A stretch of 64,000 nucleotides of DNA from Lawsonella clevelandensis (lineage in GTDB: Bacteria; Actinomycetota; Actinomycetes; Mycobacteriales; Mycobacteriaceae). Below are positions 1 through 7,740 of the stretch, in pieces. The DNA is taken from contig NZ_QFOZ01000002.1 of the NCBI RefSeq assembly GCF_003241315.1, forward strand, positions 124,001 to 188,000, in the 5' to 3' direction. The notes beneath the pieces are model-generated. The model was not told where the DNA came from, did no database searches, and saw only the letters and a list, made by a program, of their open reading frames with translations. A program made the translations under genes and the position numbers. Each line of letters begins with the position of its first letter. Position 1 is the first letter of the stretch.

Positions 1-249
1 GTCGTATGGGCACACCAGCAGCTTGGTATTAACATTCCGAGGACGTCCCAGGATCAGATTGCGGGTGGACATGCTGTTGCTCGTAAGAATCTGCAGCCGG
101 GAGATATTGTTGCTTTCTATGGTGACGCTAGCCATGTTGGTGTCTATTCTGGCCATAACAAGGTGATACACGCACCGTATGAGGGACAGACTGTACGCGA
201 GGTTGCTCTTAGTTCCATGCCGTATTATGGAGCTACTCGCTACTACTAA
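1..249 (+). CDS. NlpC/P60 peptidoglycan hydrolase, C-terminal part (5' end outside window)
   Basis: Reading in frame from base 1 to the TAA at 247-249 gives the last 82 residues of an NlpC/P60 domain. The two downstream catalytic landmarks are present: the His in DASHVGVYSG and the second His in VIHAP. The active-site Cys block (DCSGL) would lie just before base 1. The segment closely resembles the C-terminus of the next gene (509-1534), so the two form a tandem pair of secreted D,L-endopeptidases of the RipA/Rv2190c kind, which cut the peptide stems of peptidoglycan during cell separation. The N-terminal domains and signal peptide cannot be seen. Confidence 0.9.
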   Translation, partial: VVWAHQQLGINIPRTSQDQIAGGHAVARKNLQPGDIVAFYGDASHVGVYSGHNKVIHAPYEGQTVREVALSSMPYYGATRYY

Positions 250-274
250 ACAATGGCCTGATAAGTGCTATATG

Positions 275-316
275 AGCCTCGCCTGGTCGGTGTGACGTAC
301 TGGGCGAGGCTTTTAA
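275..316 (+). terminator. Rho-independent terminator after the first NlpC/P60 gene
   Basis: AGCCTCGCC (275-283) pairs with GGCGAGGCT (303-311), followed by TTTTAAT. The stem is 9 perfect pairs with a 19-base loop. It separates the two tandem NlpC/P60 genes, so the second one probably has its own promoter in 317-508, where I see no gene. Confidence 0.8.
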
Positions 317-508
317 TATGTAACTCTTGTTACTGATGTTATTAGAGTGAATAAATGCCTGATAATCAGCATTTTCATAGCAGAATCAGATGGACAAGAA
401 TCTATCGTGGACGTAAATTGGAAACCGAAACGAGACGTAACTGAGATCAAGTAGAGATTTACTGGTAACGATTAGTTAGCCCACTTGTTCCTGGAAAGAT
501 AGGTAAAG

Positions 509-1534
509 ATGCGTAACATGCATGGATCACGTCCTGTACGGGCGACGGCAGCACTTGTGATGTCTACTGCCCTCATGACGGGTCTTGGAACAGTCTCCAA
601 TGCTGCTCCCGCTCCTTTAAATCAGTTACGCAAATTAGCTCGTGAAGCAGAGCGCACATCAGAAAAAATTCATCACGCTAACGACGATCTTCAAAAAGCA
701 AAGCGGGATGAAGCTGCTGCGAAAAAAGCTATCGCGAAAGCAAGCAAAGACGCTGCTATTGCTGAGCACAAACGAGAGGGTATGCAAGAACCCCTCAACA
801 AGATTGCCTCTATTAATCTTCGTAATGGCCAAACTGCGGGGGTAGTGCGAGTTCTTATGGCGGATTCTCCGCAGGAGATCCTTGACCAGTCTCGCAGCGA
901 AGCCGCGATGACGCAGACCACCCTTAATATCCTGGTTGATTACGAAAAAGTAGTAAATTCAGCACATCAGGCACAACGGACTGCTGCGGAAAACCGCGAG
1001 AAAGCTGTCAAAGCGCAAGCACAGGCACGCAAAGCTCAACGGGACCTCAACAAAGAACGCATTACCATGCGCAAGCGTATCGCAGCTGTGCGCAGTGAAT
1101 TCGCATCGCTACCACCTAGCCAGCGAGATTCTTGGAAGAGGGTTAAACTTCCGGCTGGATTCGATCCCAAGATCGCTTTCGGTAATAACATTCTTGGTAA
1201 TAAAGCCTTACAGATCGCGATGACGCGTATCGGCTCACCGTATGTATGGGGAGCAACTGGACCAAATGCTTTTGACTGCTCCGGTCTTGTTTACTGGGCG
1301 TACCGTCAGCTTGGCGTCACCTTGCCACGGTCTAGCCAGGGTATGGCAGTTGGTGGACTTGCCGTTCCCGCAAAGGATATCCAGCCTGGAGATCTCGTTA
1401 TCTACTACTCCGATGCTAGCCATGTCGGTCTTTATGCAGGTAATGGGCAGGTGCTGCACGCTCCTACGTTTGGGCAGACTGTTCAACTTGCACCGCTTCA
1501 CCACGCACCTATTAAAACGATTCGTCGTTACTAG
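509..1534 (+). CDS. Secreted NlpC/P60 peptidoglycan endopeptidase (RipA/Rv2190c-like)
   Basis: A 341-residue exported cell-wall hydrolase. Residues 1-32 form a signal peptide ending near SNAAPA. Residues 38-195 are Lys/Ala/Glu-rich and predicted coiled coil, as in RipA-type enzymes, where this arm regulates access to the active site. Residues 228-341 are the NlpC/P60 domain with Cys257 (DCSGLVYW), His305 (DASHVGLY) and His317 (VLHAP) as the catalytic triad. It should cleave between D-Glu and meso-DAP in peptidoglycan stems. It is the second of two tandem paralogues and lies upstream of pimB', as in mycobacteria and corynebacteria. The ATG follows a purine stretch (AGGTAAAG). No SH3b or LysM wall-binding domain is present. 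Confidence 0.93.
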   Translation: MRNMHGSRPVRATAALVMSTALMTGLGTVSNAAPAPLNQLRKLAREAERTSEKIHHANDDLQKAKRDEAAAKKAIAKASKDAAIAEHKREGMQEPLNKIASINLRNGQTAGVVRVLMADSPQEILDQSRSEAAMTQTTLNILVDYEKVVNSAHQAQRTAAENREKAVKAQAQARKAQRDLNKERITMRKRIAAVRSEFASLPPSQRDSWKRVKLPAGFDPKIAFGNNILGNKALQIAMTRIGSPYVWGATGPNAFDCSGLVYWAYRQLGVTLPRSSQGMAVGGLAVPAKDIQPGDLVIYYSDASHVGLYAGNGQVLHAPTFGQTVQLAPLHHAPIKTIRRY

Positions 1535-1548
1535 GCGCTGTGCGGATC

Positions 1549-1613
1549 ACTGATACTGGTGTTCTTTAGTGCTGTTCTCTACCCCAAAATACGAGGTAGA
1601 GAACAGTATCAGT
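1549..1613 (+). terminator. Long hairpin after the NlpC/P60 gene
   Basis: Inner arms CTGTTCTCTACC (1572-1583) and GGTAGAGAACAG (1595-1606) pair perfectly. An outer pair, ACTGATACTG (1549-1558) and CAGTATCAGT (1604-1613), can extend or compete with it. There is no T-run, so this is either a U-poor actinobacterial terminator or a processing/stability hairpin. Confidence 0.5.
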
Positions 1614-1649
1614 TGCTATTGTTACCCACCTGTACAGTAGGGTAAAAAT

Positions 1650-2822
1650 ATGCGAAAAACGCTCCTTGTAACAAATGACTATCCACCGCGACCAGGTGGA
1701 ATCCAGTCATATCTCTACAGATTTGTACAGGAGCTTCCCGCAGAGGATATTGCCGTCTACTGCTCCACGTGGCATCCTGCGCGATGCGCCGAGTTTGACG
1801 CTGCACAGCCCTACCGCATTATTCGTAACCCCACGAAAGTATTACTTCCCACACTGCGAGTACGCCGTGAAGTAGCAAGCATAATACGCCAAGGCGATTA
1901 TGAAACTGTATGGTTCGGAGCTGCTGCTCCGCTTGCTCTAATGTCCCACTATTTGCGGCGGCACACTAATGTACAGCGCATAGTGGCATCAACGCATGGG
2001 CATGAAGTGGGGTGGGCCATGTTACCTTGCACACATGCCGCGCTGCGGATTATTGGGAATGGGTGCGATGTTATCACCTATGTTTCCCATTACACGCAGC
2101 ATCGTATTGGTCGGGCTCTCGGTTCACATCCGCAATTGCAGTGGCTACCATCGGGTGTCGATACTGCCCGTTTCCATCCTGATAAAGGTGGTCGACAGCG
2201 TATTCGGCAGCGTCATCATATTGCTTCCGATACTCCTGTCATAGTGTGTATTTCTCGTTTAGTGCCGCGTAAAGGACAGGACACACTTATCAAAGCTCTT
2301 CCGCGCGTTCTCCGAGATATTCCCGATGCACTTCTTGTTATTGTCGGTGGCGGTCCCAGTGCAAAGCGGCTTCATACATTAGCGCACCGCTATGGAGTGA
2401 GTGATCATGTCCTCTTCACGCATCTTGTTCCCGATGATGATTTGCCGCTTTACTACGCGGCCGCAGACGTTTTTGCAATGCCATGTCGTACAAGAGGTCA
2501 GGGGCTAGATGTAGAAGGCCTGGGAATTGTCTTTCTCGAGGCAAGCGCAACCGGTATTCCTGTCATAGCAGGTAATTCCGGAGGTGCTCCAGAAACTGTC
2601 GACAATGGCGTTACTGGTGTTGTGGTAGACGGCCGCGATAGTAATGCGGTGGCTACCGAGCTTCTCCGATTTTTGTCATCAGAACGGCGTCGTACTAGTT
2701 TTGGGAGCAATGGCCGCGAGTGGATGCTGTCGCAGTGGCAGTGGAGTACTCTTGGTCAGAAACTGTCCCACGTCCTCAATGGTGCTGATAGTGATGCAGC
2801 AGGAGACGACCCACTCCTATGA
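1650..2822 (+). CDS. pimB': GDP-mannose-dependent phosphatidylinositol monomannoside mannosyltransferase PimB'
   Basis: A GT4-family (GT-B fold) glycosyltransferase of 390 residues, the usual size for PimB'. It adds the second mannose to PIM1 on the cytoplasmic membrane face, on the way to lipomannan and lipoarabinomannan. Visible features are the N-terminal acceptor-side glycine motif in YPPRPGGIQSYL, the donor-site start CISRLVPRKGQDTLI with the conserved Arg and Lys, and the EGLGIVFLEA block that carries the GT4 nucleotide-sugar glutamate. Its position next to the NlpC/P60 genes and before glk matches corynebacterial PimB' loci, which strengthens the call over other GT4 enzymes. The acceptor itself cannot be read from the sequence. 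Confidence 0.85.
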   Translation: MRKTLLVTNDYPPRPGGIQSYLYRFVQELPAEDIAVYCSTWHPARCAEFDAAQPYRIIRNPTKVLLPTLRVRREVASIIRQGDYETVWFGAAAPLALMSHYLRRHTNVQRIVASTHGHEVGWAMLPCTHAALRIIGNGCDVITYVSHYTQHRIGRALGSHPQLQWLPSGVDTARFHPDKGGRQRIRQRHHIASDTPVIVCISRLVPRKGQDTLIKALPRVLRDIPDALLVIVGGGPSAKRLHTLAHRYGVSDHVLFTHLVPDDDLPLYYAAADVFAMPCRTRGQGLDVEGLGIVFLEASATGIPVIAGNSGGAPETVDNGVTGVVVDGRDSNAVATELLRFLSSERRRTSFGSNGREWMLSQWQWSTLGQKLSHVLNGADSDAAGDDPLL

Positions 2823-2871
2823 AGAATGACATATCCACGAACCCAGAGATTATGTGAGGAGCACCCGCACT

Positions 2872-3831
2872 ATGACTAACACCATTGGTATCGATGTAGG
2901 CGGTACTAGCTTGCGGGCATCAGTTGTTGACGATCACGGACGTATCCTTGATCGTGAACGTGTTCCCACCCCACATTCTGTCCATGCTCTAGAAGATGCG
3001 CTTGCTGCTGTTGTGGAGCGCTTAGCGAAACGCCAGAACGTGGAGGCAGTAGGGCTTGCTGTAGCGGGTTTCCTTAATGCAGATCGATCCATCGTGCGGT
3101 TTGCTCCCCATCTTCCATGGCGCAATGCGCCGGTTCGTGAACGCATGGAAAGGCGTCTTGAGATGCCCGTTGTGGTGGAGCATGATTGCAACTCTGCAGC
3201 TTGGGGTGAATACAACTATGGGGCTTCTGTAGGAGGTAATTACGTTGTCACCTTTGCTATAGGGACAGGTATTGGGGGAGCTCTTATTCACAACAATGAA
3301 CTATTCCGGGGTGCCTATGGGATCGCTCCAGAGTTTGGACATCTGCAAGTTGTTCCCAATGGGCGTCCGTGTCCTTGTGGCAAAATAGGGTGTCTTGAGC
3401 GTTATTGCTCGGGAACTGCATTGGTGGATACCGCATTAGAGCTTATGGTGGCACACCCAGATATTCCCACAATGTTGGGTAAAGACGTGACACCAGAATC
3501 TGAACTAACAGGTAGACGAGTTATGGAAGCGGCGCGTCAGAACGATCGCATAGCGGAAATGGCTGTGGAAGATTTGGGCTACTGGTTGGGTATTGGTTTA
3601 GCGACTGTAGCGGACGTTTTTGACCCCGATCTTATTGTCGTGGGGGGAGGAGTTGGTTCTGCGGGGGATCTTTTCCTAAGCCATGCACGAGAAGTTTACG
3701 CACAACACGTAACTGGTGGTGGATATCGTCCACTTGCCACAATTAAGCAAGCCGAGTTAGGTGATGATGCTGGACAAGTTGGTGCAGCAGATTTAGCTCG
3801 GCGTTATCTTTTAGAGCAGTGTGGGAATTAG
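2872..3831 (+). CDS. glk: ROK-family glucokinase
   Basis: A 319-residue ROK sugar kinase that phosphorylates glucose to glucose 6-phosphate in the cytosol. The N-terminal phosphate-binding motif GIDVGGTSLRAS, the ROK signature beginning EHDCNSAAWGEYNYGA, and the zinc site CPCGKIGCLE (two CxC/GxxGC cysteines) are all intact. I place the start at ATG 2872, 10 bases after GAGGAG; an upstream GTG at 2854 would add six residues and overlap that ribosome site. It follows pimB' by 49 bases, the same order as glk after pimB' in Corynebacterium glutamicum. ATP versus polyphosphate as donor cannot be settled here. Confidence 0.86.
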   Translation: MTNTIGIDVGGTSLRASVVDDHGRILDRERVPTPHSVHALEDALAAVVERLAKRQNVEAVGLAVAGFLNADRSIVRFAPHLPWRNAPVRERMERRLEMPVVVEHDCNSAAWGEYNYGASVGGNYVVTFAIGTGIGGALIHNNELFRGAYGIAPEFGHLQVVPNGRPCPCGKIGCLERYCSGTALVDTALELMVAHPDIPTMLGKDVTPESELTGRRVMEAARQNDRIAEMAVEDLGYWLGIGLATVADVFDPDLIVVGGGVGSAGDLFLSHAREVYAQHVTGGGYRPLATIKQAELGDDAGQVGAADLARRYLLEQCGN

Positions 3832-3834
3832 AAC

Positions 3835-4329
3835 ATGCGCTTCTTCTACGATTGTGAATTCATTGAGGATGGCCGTACTATCGATCTTCTTTCCCTGGGT
3901 ATGGTGACGGAGACCGGAGAAGAACTCTATGTCGTATCCACCGAATGTGATATTAGCCGTGCGAACCCCTGGGTACAGCGCAATGTGTTACCTAAACTAC
4001 CTAACCCCAGCGACAATGCGTGGTGCGATAGGCGGGGTATGCGTAATCGTATTACGTCTTTCTGGAAGCAACACAATGACGGTAACCCGATGGAACTGTG
4101 GGCATGGGTTGCTGCCTATGACCATGTGGCACTCTGCCAACTTTGGGGTGATATGGCAGCTTTACCGCATGGGGTACCTCGATTTACTTATGAGATGAAG
4201 CAGTATTGGATGCATGCGGGGCAACCTGGAATACCGGGGAAACCGGCGGGAGCGCATGATGCGCTTGTGGACGCGCGTTGGGATCGTGCACGATTTTTAG
4301 CCATTCAACGCGCATTGGATGCTGTATAA
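3835..4329 (+). CDS. DEDDh 3'-5' exoribonuclease, Rv2179c type
   Basis: A compact 164-residue RNase T-like exonuclease. The first acidic pair is in FYDCEFIEDG (Asp6, Glu8) and the last catalytic motif is HDALVDARWD near residues 142-151, giving the DEDDh set of metal ligands. The family, typified by Rv2179c of M. tuberculosis, trims 3' single-stranded RNA overhangs with a preference for adenylates. The gene starts 3 bases after glk stops and is therefore co-transcribed with it. The length matches the family and nothing is missing. Confidence 0.88.
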   Translation: MRFFYDCEFIEDGRTIDLLSLGMVTETGEELYVVSTECDISRANPWVQRNVLPKLPNPSDNAWCDRRGMRNRITSFWKQHNDGNPMELWAWVAAYDHVALCQLWGDMAALPHGVPRFTYEMKQYWMHAGQPGIPGKPAGAHDALVDARWDRARFLAIQRALDAV

Positions 4330-4343
4330 GACTACTAGTAACA

Positions 4344-4355
4344 CTAAATATTTAG
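4344..4355. promoter_or_regulatory. Perfect 12-base palindrome upstream of aroG
   Basis: CTAAATATTTAG is a perfect inverted repeat 51 bases before the aroG start. It could be a small operator or part of an AT-rich promoter. No regulator can be assigned from the sequence, and a chance palindrome in AT-rich DNA is possible. Confidence 0.25.
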
Positions 4356-4406
4356 CATGTGAGATTCTATTCGCGTGTTCATTCAGTCCTCCACTATCCT
4401 GGAAAG

Positions 4407-5792
4407 ATGAACTGGACTGTTGATATACCTCTTGAAGAACTCCCTGACCTGCCACCTCTCCCCGGTAACTTGAATGAGGATTTTTATGCTGCCCTGGATA
4501 AGCCAGCAGCTCAACAGCCATCGTGGGATCCTGCCCAGGCGAAGGCAATGCGGCGGGTATTGGAGTCTGTTCCCCCGATAGTCGTTCCCGCTGAAGTCGA
4601 CAAACTGCAGAAGGATCTTACGCAGGTTGCTTTAGGCAAAGCGTTTATCGTACAAGGCGGAGATTGTGCGGAAACTTTTGAAACCAATACTGAACCGCAT
4701 ATTACTGCGAACATTCGTACGCTCCTGCAGATGGCAGTAGTACTTACCTATGGTGCTTCTATGCCAGTGGTGAAGATTGCTCGTATTGCTGGTCAGTACG
4801 GTAAACCACGTTCACAAGACACTGATGAGAACGGCCTGAAAAATTACCGTGGGGATATGATCAACGGCTACGCCGCTACTGAAGAGAGTCGCCGGCATGA
4901 TGCCTCCCGTCTGGTGCGAGCATACGCAAACTCAGCTGCAGCCATGAACCTTGTGAGGGCTCTGGCAGAGTCTGGAACAGCTGATCTGCACCGTCTCCAT
5001 GAATGGAACCGAGAGTTTGTTGCACATTCTCCGGCAGGCGCGAGGTACGAAGAACTAGCAAGCGAGATCGACTTTGGTTTACGGTTCATGGATGCCTGCG
5101 GCGTAAAAGATGATGGTCTGGAGCGGGCTGATATTTATTGCTCCCATGAAGCGCTTGTCATGGATTACGAGCGCGCCTTCGTCCATCTTGCTGAAAAAGA
5201 AGGGGAGCAGCGTCTTTACGACTTGTCGGGCCATTACCTGTGGATTGGTGAGCGTACTCGGCAGATGGACGGTGCACACATTGCGTTCGCATCCCTTATT
5301 GAAAACCCCATAGGTCTTAAAATTGGTGCCAACGTTACCCCGCGTGAGGCTGTGGAATATGTGGAACGTCTCGATCCGCATAATATTCCGGGGCGTCTTA
5401 CTTTGGTGACGCGGATGGGGTCGGACAAGATCCGCGATATTTTGCCTCCTATTGTGGAGGCAGTGGAAGCTACTGGACACAAAGTTATTTGGCAGACTGA
5501 TCCTATGCACGGGAATACGCATCCTACCGACAGCGGTGTGAAGACACGTCACTTCGATGCTGTGATTGATGAGCTGCAGGGATTTTTTGAGGTCCACCAC
5601 GCGCTGGGGACCCATCCGGGCGGTATTCATGTTGAGCTTACCGGCGAAGATGTTACTGAATGCACTGGTGGAGCGCAGGATATTTCTGATGGGGATTTAG
5701 GGCGTCGCTATGAAACTGCATGCGATCCGCGCCTTAATACGCAGCAATCGTTGGAGATGTCCTATCTTGTGGCGGAGATGCTACGCCGCTAG
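4407..5792 (+). CDS. aroG: Type II (plant-type) DAHP synthase
   Basis: A 461-residue 3-deoxy-D-arabino-heptulosonate-7-phosphate synthase that condenses phosphoenolpyruvate and erythrose 4-phosphate, the first step of the shikimate pathway. The protein begins MNWTVDIPLEELPDLPPLPG, like the M. tuberculosis enzyme, which fixes the start at ATG 4407; an ATG at 4359 would add 16 unrelated residues. Type II landmarks are QGGDCAETF (metal Cys), KPRSQDTDENG, GERTRQMDGAHIAF, DPMHGNTH and GTHPGGIHVELTGEDVTEC. The start has GGAAAG directly abutting it rather than a spaced ribosome site, so the message may be leaderless or nearly so. It ends 22 bases from convergent pknL. Confidence 0.95.
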   Translation: MNWTVDIPLEELPDLPPLPGNLNEDFYAALDKPAAQQPSWDPAQAKAMRRVLESVPPIVVPAEVDKLQKDLTQVALGKAFIVQGGDCAETFETNTEPHITANIRTLLQMAVVLTYGASMPVVKIARIAGQYGKPRSQDTDENGLKNYRGDMINGYAATEESRRHDASRLVRAYANSAAAMNLVRALAESGTADLHRLHEWNREFVAHSPAGARYEELASEIDFGLRFMDACGVKDDGLERADIYCSHEALVMDYERAFVHLAEKEGEQRLYDLSGHYLWIGERTRQMDGAHIAFASLIENPIGLKIGANVTPREAVEYVERLDPHNIPGRLTLVTRMGSDKIRDILPPIVEAVEATGHKVIWQTDPMHGNTHPTDSGVKTRHFDAVIDELQGFFEVHHALGTHPGGIHVELTGEDVTECTGGAQDISDGDLGRRYETACDPRLNTQQSLEMSYLVAEMLRR

Positions 5793-5814
5793 AGTTAATT
5801 GGCTCAGAAAACGT

Positions 5815-7239
5815 CTAGCTTAGATAACTCGTGGGTGCGGGCTTTTCGTCTGTATAGTTGCGTGCAGCTGCGGCAGACGGAAATAGCTCGTGCCCAAGTG
5901 ACCGCATAGCAATACCCGCTCCCCCCATAATGAGGACCAGGACAATAAGCCAAATAATGACTGGCCATATACGGGGGTGTGACGCTAACTTCCAGGCGCG
6001 AATTTCTGCGGCGTCAAGATCCTCGTCATCATCTATGTCGTCATCGGCATCAGGAGCAGGATTACCCCCGAGGCTATTCGGGGATCCTGCCGACGGTGTT
6101 GCTGGATCATCGCTAGATGGCAAGCACGATGTTAATAAGGCAGTGTGTGCGGTGGCATGGGGATGCGGTTGTTCTTCGGGAGGTGCATCTATGACCTCTG
6201 TTTTCTCGCCGCTAATCGGGATAGTTGCGGCTTCACTGTCAGAATGATCCTCAGAATTATTAATAGCTAGTGTCGACAGTGCTGTTTGTGCCGCAGTCTG
6301 TTCGGCAGATTCTTGCGGAGTAGGAACAGTGTAATGCGGAAGATGGAGCTTGTCTCTCACACGGTTCAATGCACTGCACATTTCTTGTGCATCGGCATAA
6401 CGCTCTTCTGGGTTACGGGCGGTAGCAGTAGAGATAATCGCATCAAAATCTGTGGGAATACCGGGTCGCTGTGAAGATGCCGGGGGAACATCATGAGAAA
6501 GACGCTGTTCAGCAACATCACGTGTGGCCGACATTCCAAAGGGGGGAGTTCCCACAAGTAGTTCGTAAAGAACTAAACCCGCAGAATAGACGTCACACTG
6601 TGGAGTAATGGGGTCCCCCGTTACCTGTTCGGGAGCAAGATAGGCTGCTGTTCCGGCCAGGTGTCCTTCCTTATCATCACAGTTCACTGCCCGCACAAGG
6701 CCGAAGTCGACAACTTTAATAGTTCCATCGGGACCAATAAGAATATTTTCCGGTTTGATATCGCAGTGGACAAAACCAGAACTGTGGGCAACTGCAAGAG
6801 CTTCTAGTGTGGGACGCAATACTGCTACTGCCGCATAGGGGGGCATGGGGCCGCGTTCGTTAAGTAACTCGCGGACAGTTCCCCCTGCGACGAGGTCCAT
6901 AACAAGGAATGCTTCCCCCTGCCACATGCCTTGGTCTGACACTGTGACAATGCCAGGGCCATGTAGACTAGCGACAGTTTTCGCTTCGGCAACAAAATCT
7001 TGGCGGAATTCATCGCGGGCAGAAAGATCAGAGCGTAGTACTTTAAGGGCAACAGGCCTATCAAGCCGTGTATCGATCGCTCGATACACCACGGACATGC
7101 CGCCGCGCGCAATATATCCGTCAATAAGATAGCGGCCATCTACTTTATCGCCAGGGCAAAAAGGAGACCTGGAGTCCGTGTCGCGGGTACTCTGTTGCGA
7201 CCACAAATGCTGCGACCGCAAACGGGAAACCTCAGCCAT
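5815..7239 (-). CDS. pknL: Serine/threonine protein kinase PknL
   Basis: A 474-residue Hanks-type kinase: kinase domain at about residues 36-295 (glycine loop IARGGMSVVY, ATP Lys66 in VALKVL, DFG at 178-180, APEQV at 202-206), a long acidic and Pro-rich linker, and one membrane helix near 428-448 followed by about 26 extracytoplasmic residues. There are no PASTA repeats. It is divergent from the 7345 gene, whose M. tuberculosis counterpart Rv2175c is a known PknL substrate. The ATG is preceded by AAGGAG. The catalytic loop reads HCDIKPEN at 158-165: Cys159 replaces the Arg of the HRD motif, while the catalytic Asp160 is kept. It is longer than the roughly 400-residue mycobacterial PknL, mainly through the linker. 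Confidence 0.92.
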   Translation of the reverse strand: MAEVSRLRSQHLWSQQSTRDTDSRSPFCPGDKVDGRYLIDGYIARGGMSVVYRAIDTRLDRPVALKVLRSDLSARDEFRQDFVAEAKTVASLHGPGIVTVSDQGMWQGEAFLVMDLVAGGTVRELLNERGPMPPYAAVAVLRPTLEALAVAHSSGFVHCDIKPENILIGPDGTIKVVDFGLVRAVNCDDKEGHLAGTAAYLAPEQVTGDPITPQCDVYSAGLVLYELLVGTPPFGMSATRDVAEQRLSHDVPPASSQRPGIPTDFDAIISTATARNPEERYADAQEMCSALNRVRDKLHLPHYTVPTPQESAEQTAAQTALSTLAINNSEDHSDSEAATIPISGEKTEVIDAPPEEQPHPHATAHTALLTSCLPSSDDPATPSAGSPNSLGGNPAPDADDDIDDDEDLDAAEIRAWKLASHPRIWPVIIWLIVLVLIMGGAGIAMRSLGHELFPSAAAARNYTDEKPAPTSYLS

Positions 7240-7344
7240 CCTGTTTCTCCTTGTGAGGATATGGACATCCTCTACGTATCTGAGTTTGTCGTAAAGCTCT
7301 TCTCAATGGTGTCTATGCTACCGAATGAGGAGGGAGAGTTACCG

Positions 7345-7740
7345 ATGTTCGTCAAAGACCAGTACTCTCATAGTATGAGTTCTCTTCCCACTGCTGATGA
7401 TGTGTTGAGCCCTACAGACGAGATTTGGCCCCTTCCGAAAGTCGCGCAACTACTGAATGTTCCCGTGACTCGCGTCCACCAACTACTGCGTCAACAACAG
7501 CTAATAGCAGTTGAGCGTGATGGGATTGTGGGTGTTCCCGCACTCTTCTTTGACGAGCACGGCATTGCCAAACACGTTACTGGACTTATCTCAGTTCTGG
7601 CAGATGGGGGATACTCCGCTACCGAGATTTTACGGTTCATGTACACCGATGATGGTTCTCTTCCCGGACGTCCTATTGATGCTTTACATGGACATTTAGC
7701 TCGTGAAGTTATGCGGCGTGCGCAAGCAATGGCGTTCTAA
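7345..7740 (+). CDS. Rv2175c-like DNA-binding protein, PknL partner
   Basis: A 131-residue winged-helix/MerR-like protein. The recognition region WPLPKVAQLLNVPVTRVHQLLRQQQ is followed by a C-terminal domain ending RPIDALHGHLAREVMRRAQAMAF, matching mycobacterial Rv2175c along its length. In M. tuberculosis this protein binds DNA and is phosphorylated by PknL, encoded next door as here. The start at ATG 7345 is chosen because AGGGAGAG lies six bases upstream; an open frame continues back to 7195 but overlaps the pknL promoter region and start. Its last 45 bases overlap the end of mptA on the other strand. Its targets are unknown. Confidence 0.85.
   Translation: MFVKDQYSHSMSSLPTADDVLSPTDEIWPLPKVAQLLNVPVTRVHQLLRQQQLIAVERDGIVGVPALFFDEHGIAKHVTGLISVLADGGYSATEILRFMYTDDGSLPGRPIDALHGHLAREVMRRAQAMAF

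Noticed and set aside
5079..5630. 183-codon minus-strand frame inside aroG
   Set aside because: It lies entirely within a highly conserved gene, has no ribosome site and no recognisable domain.
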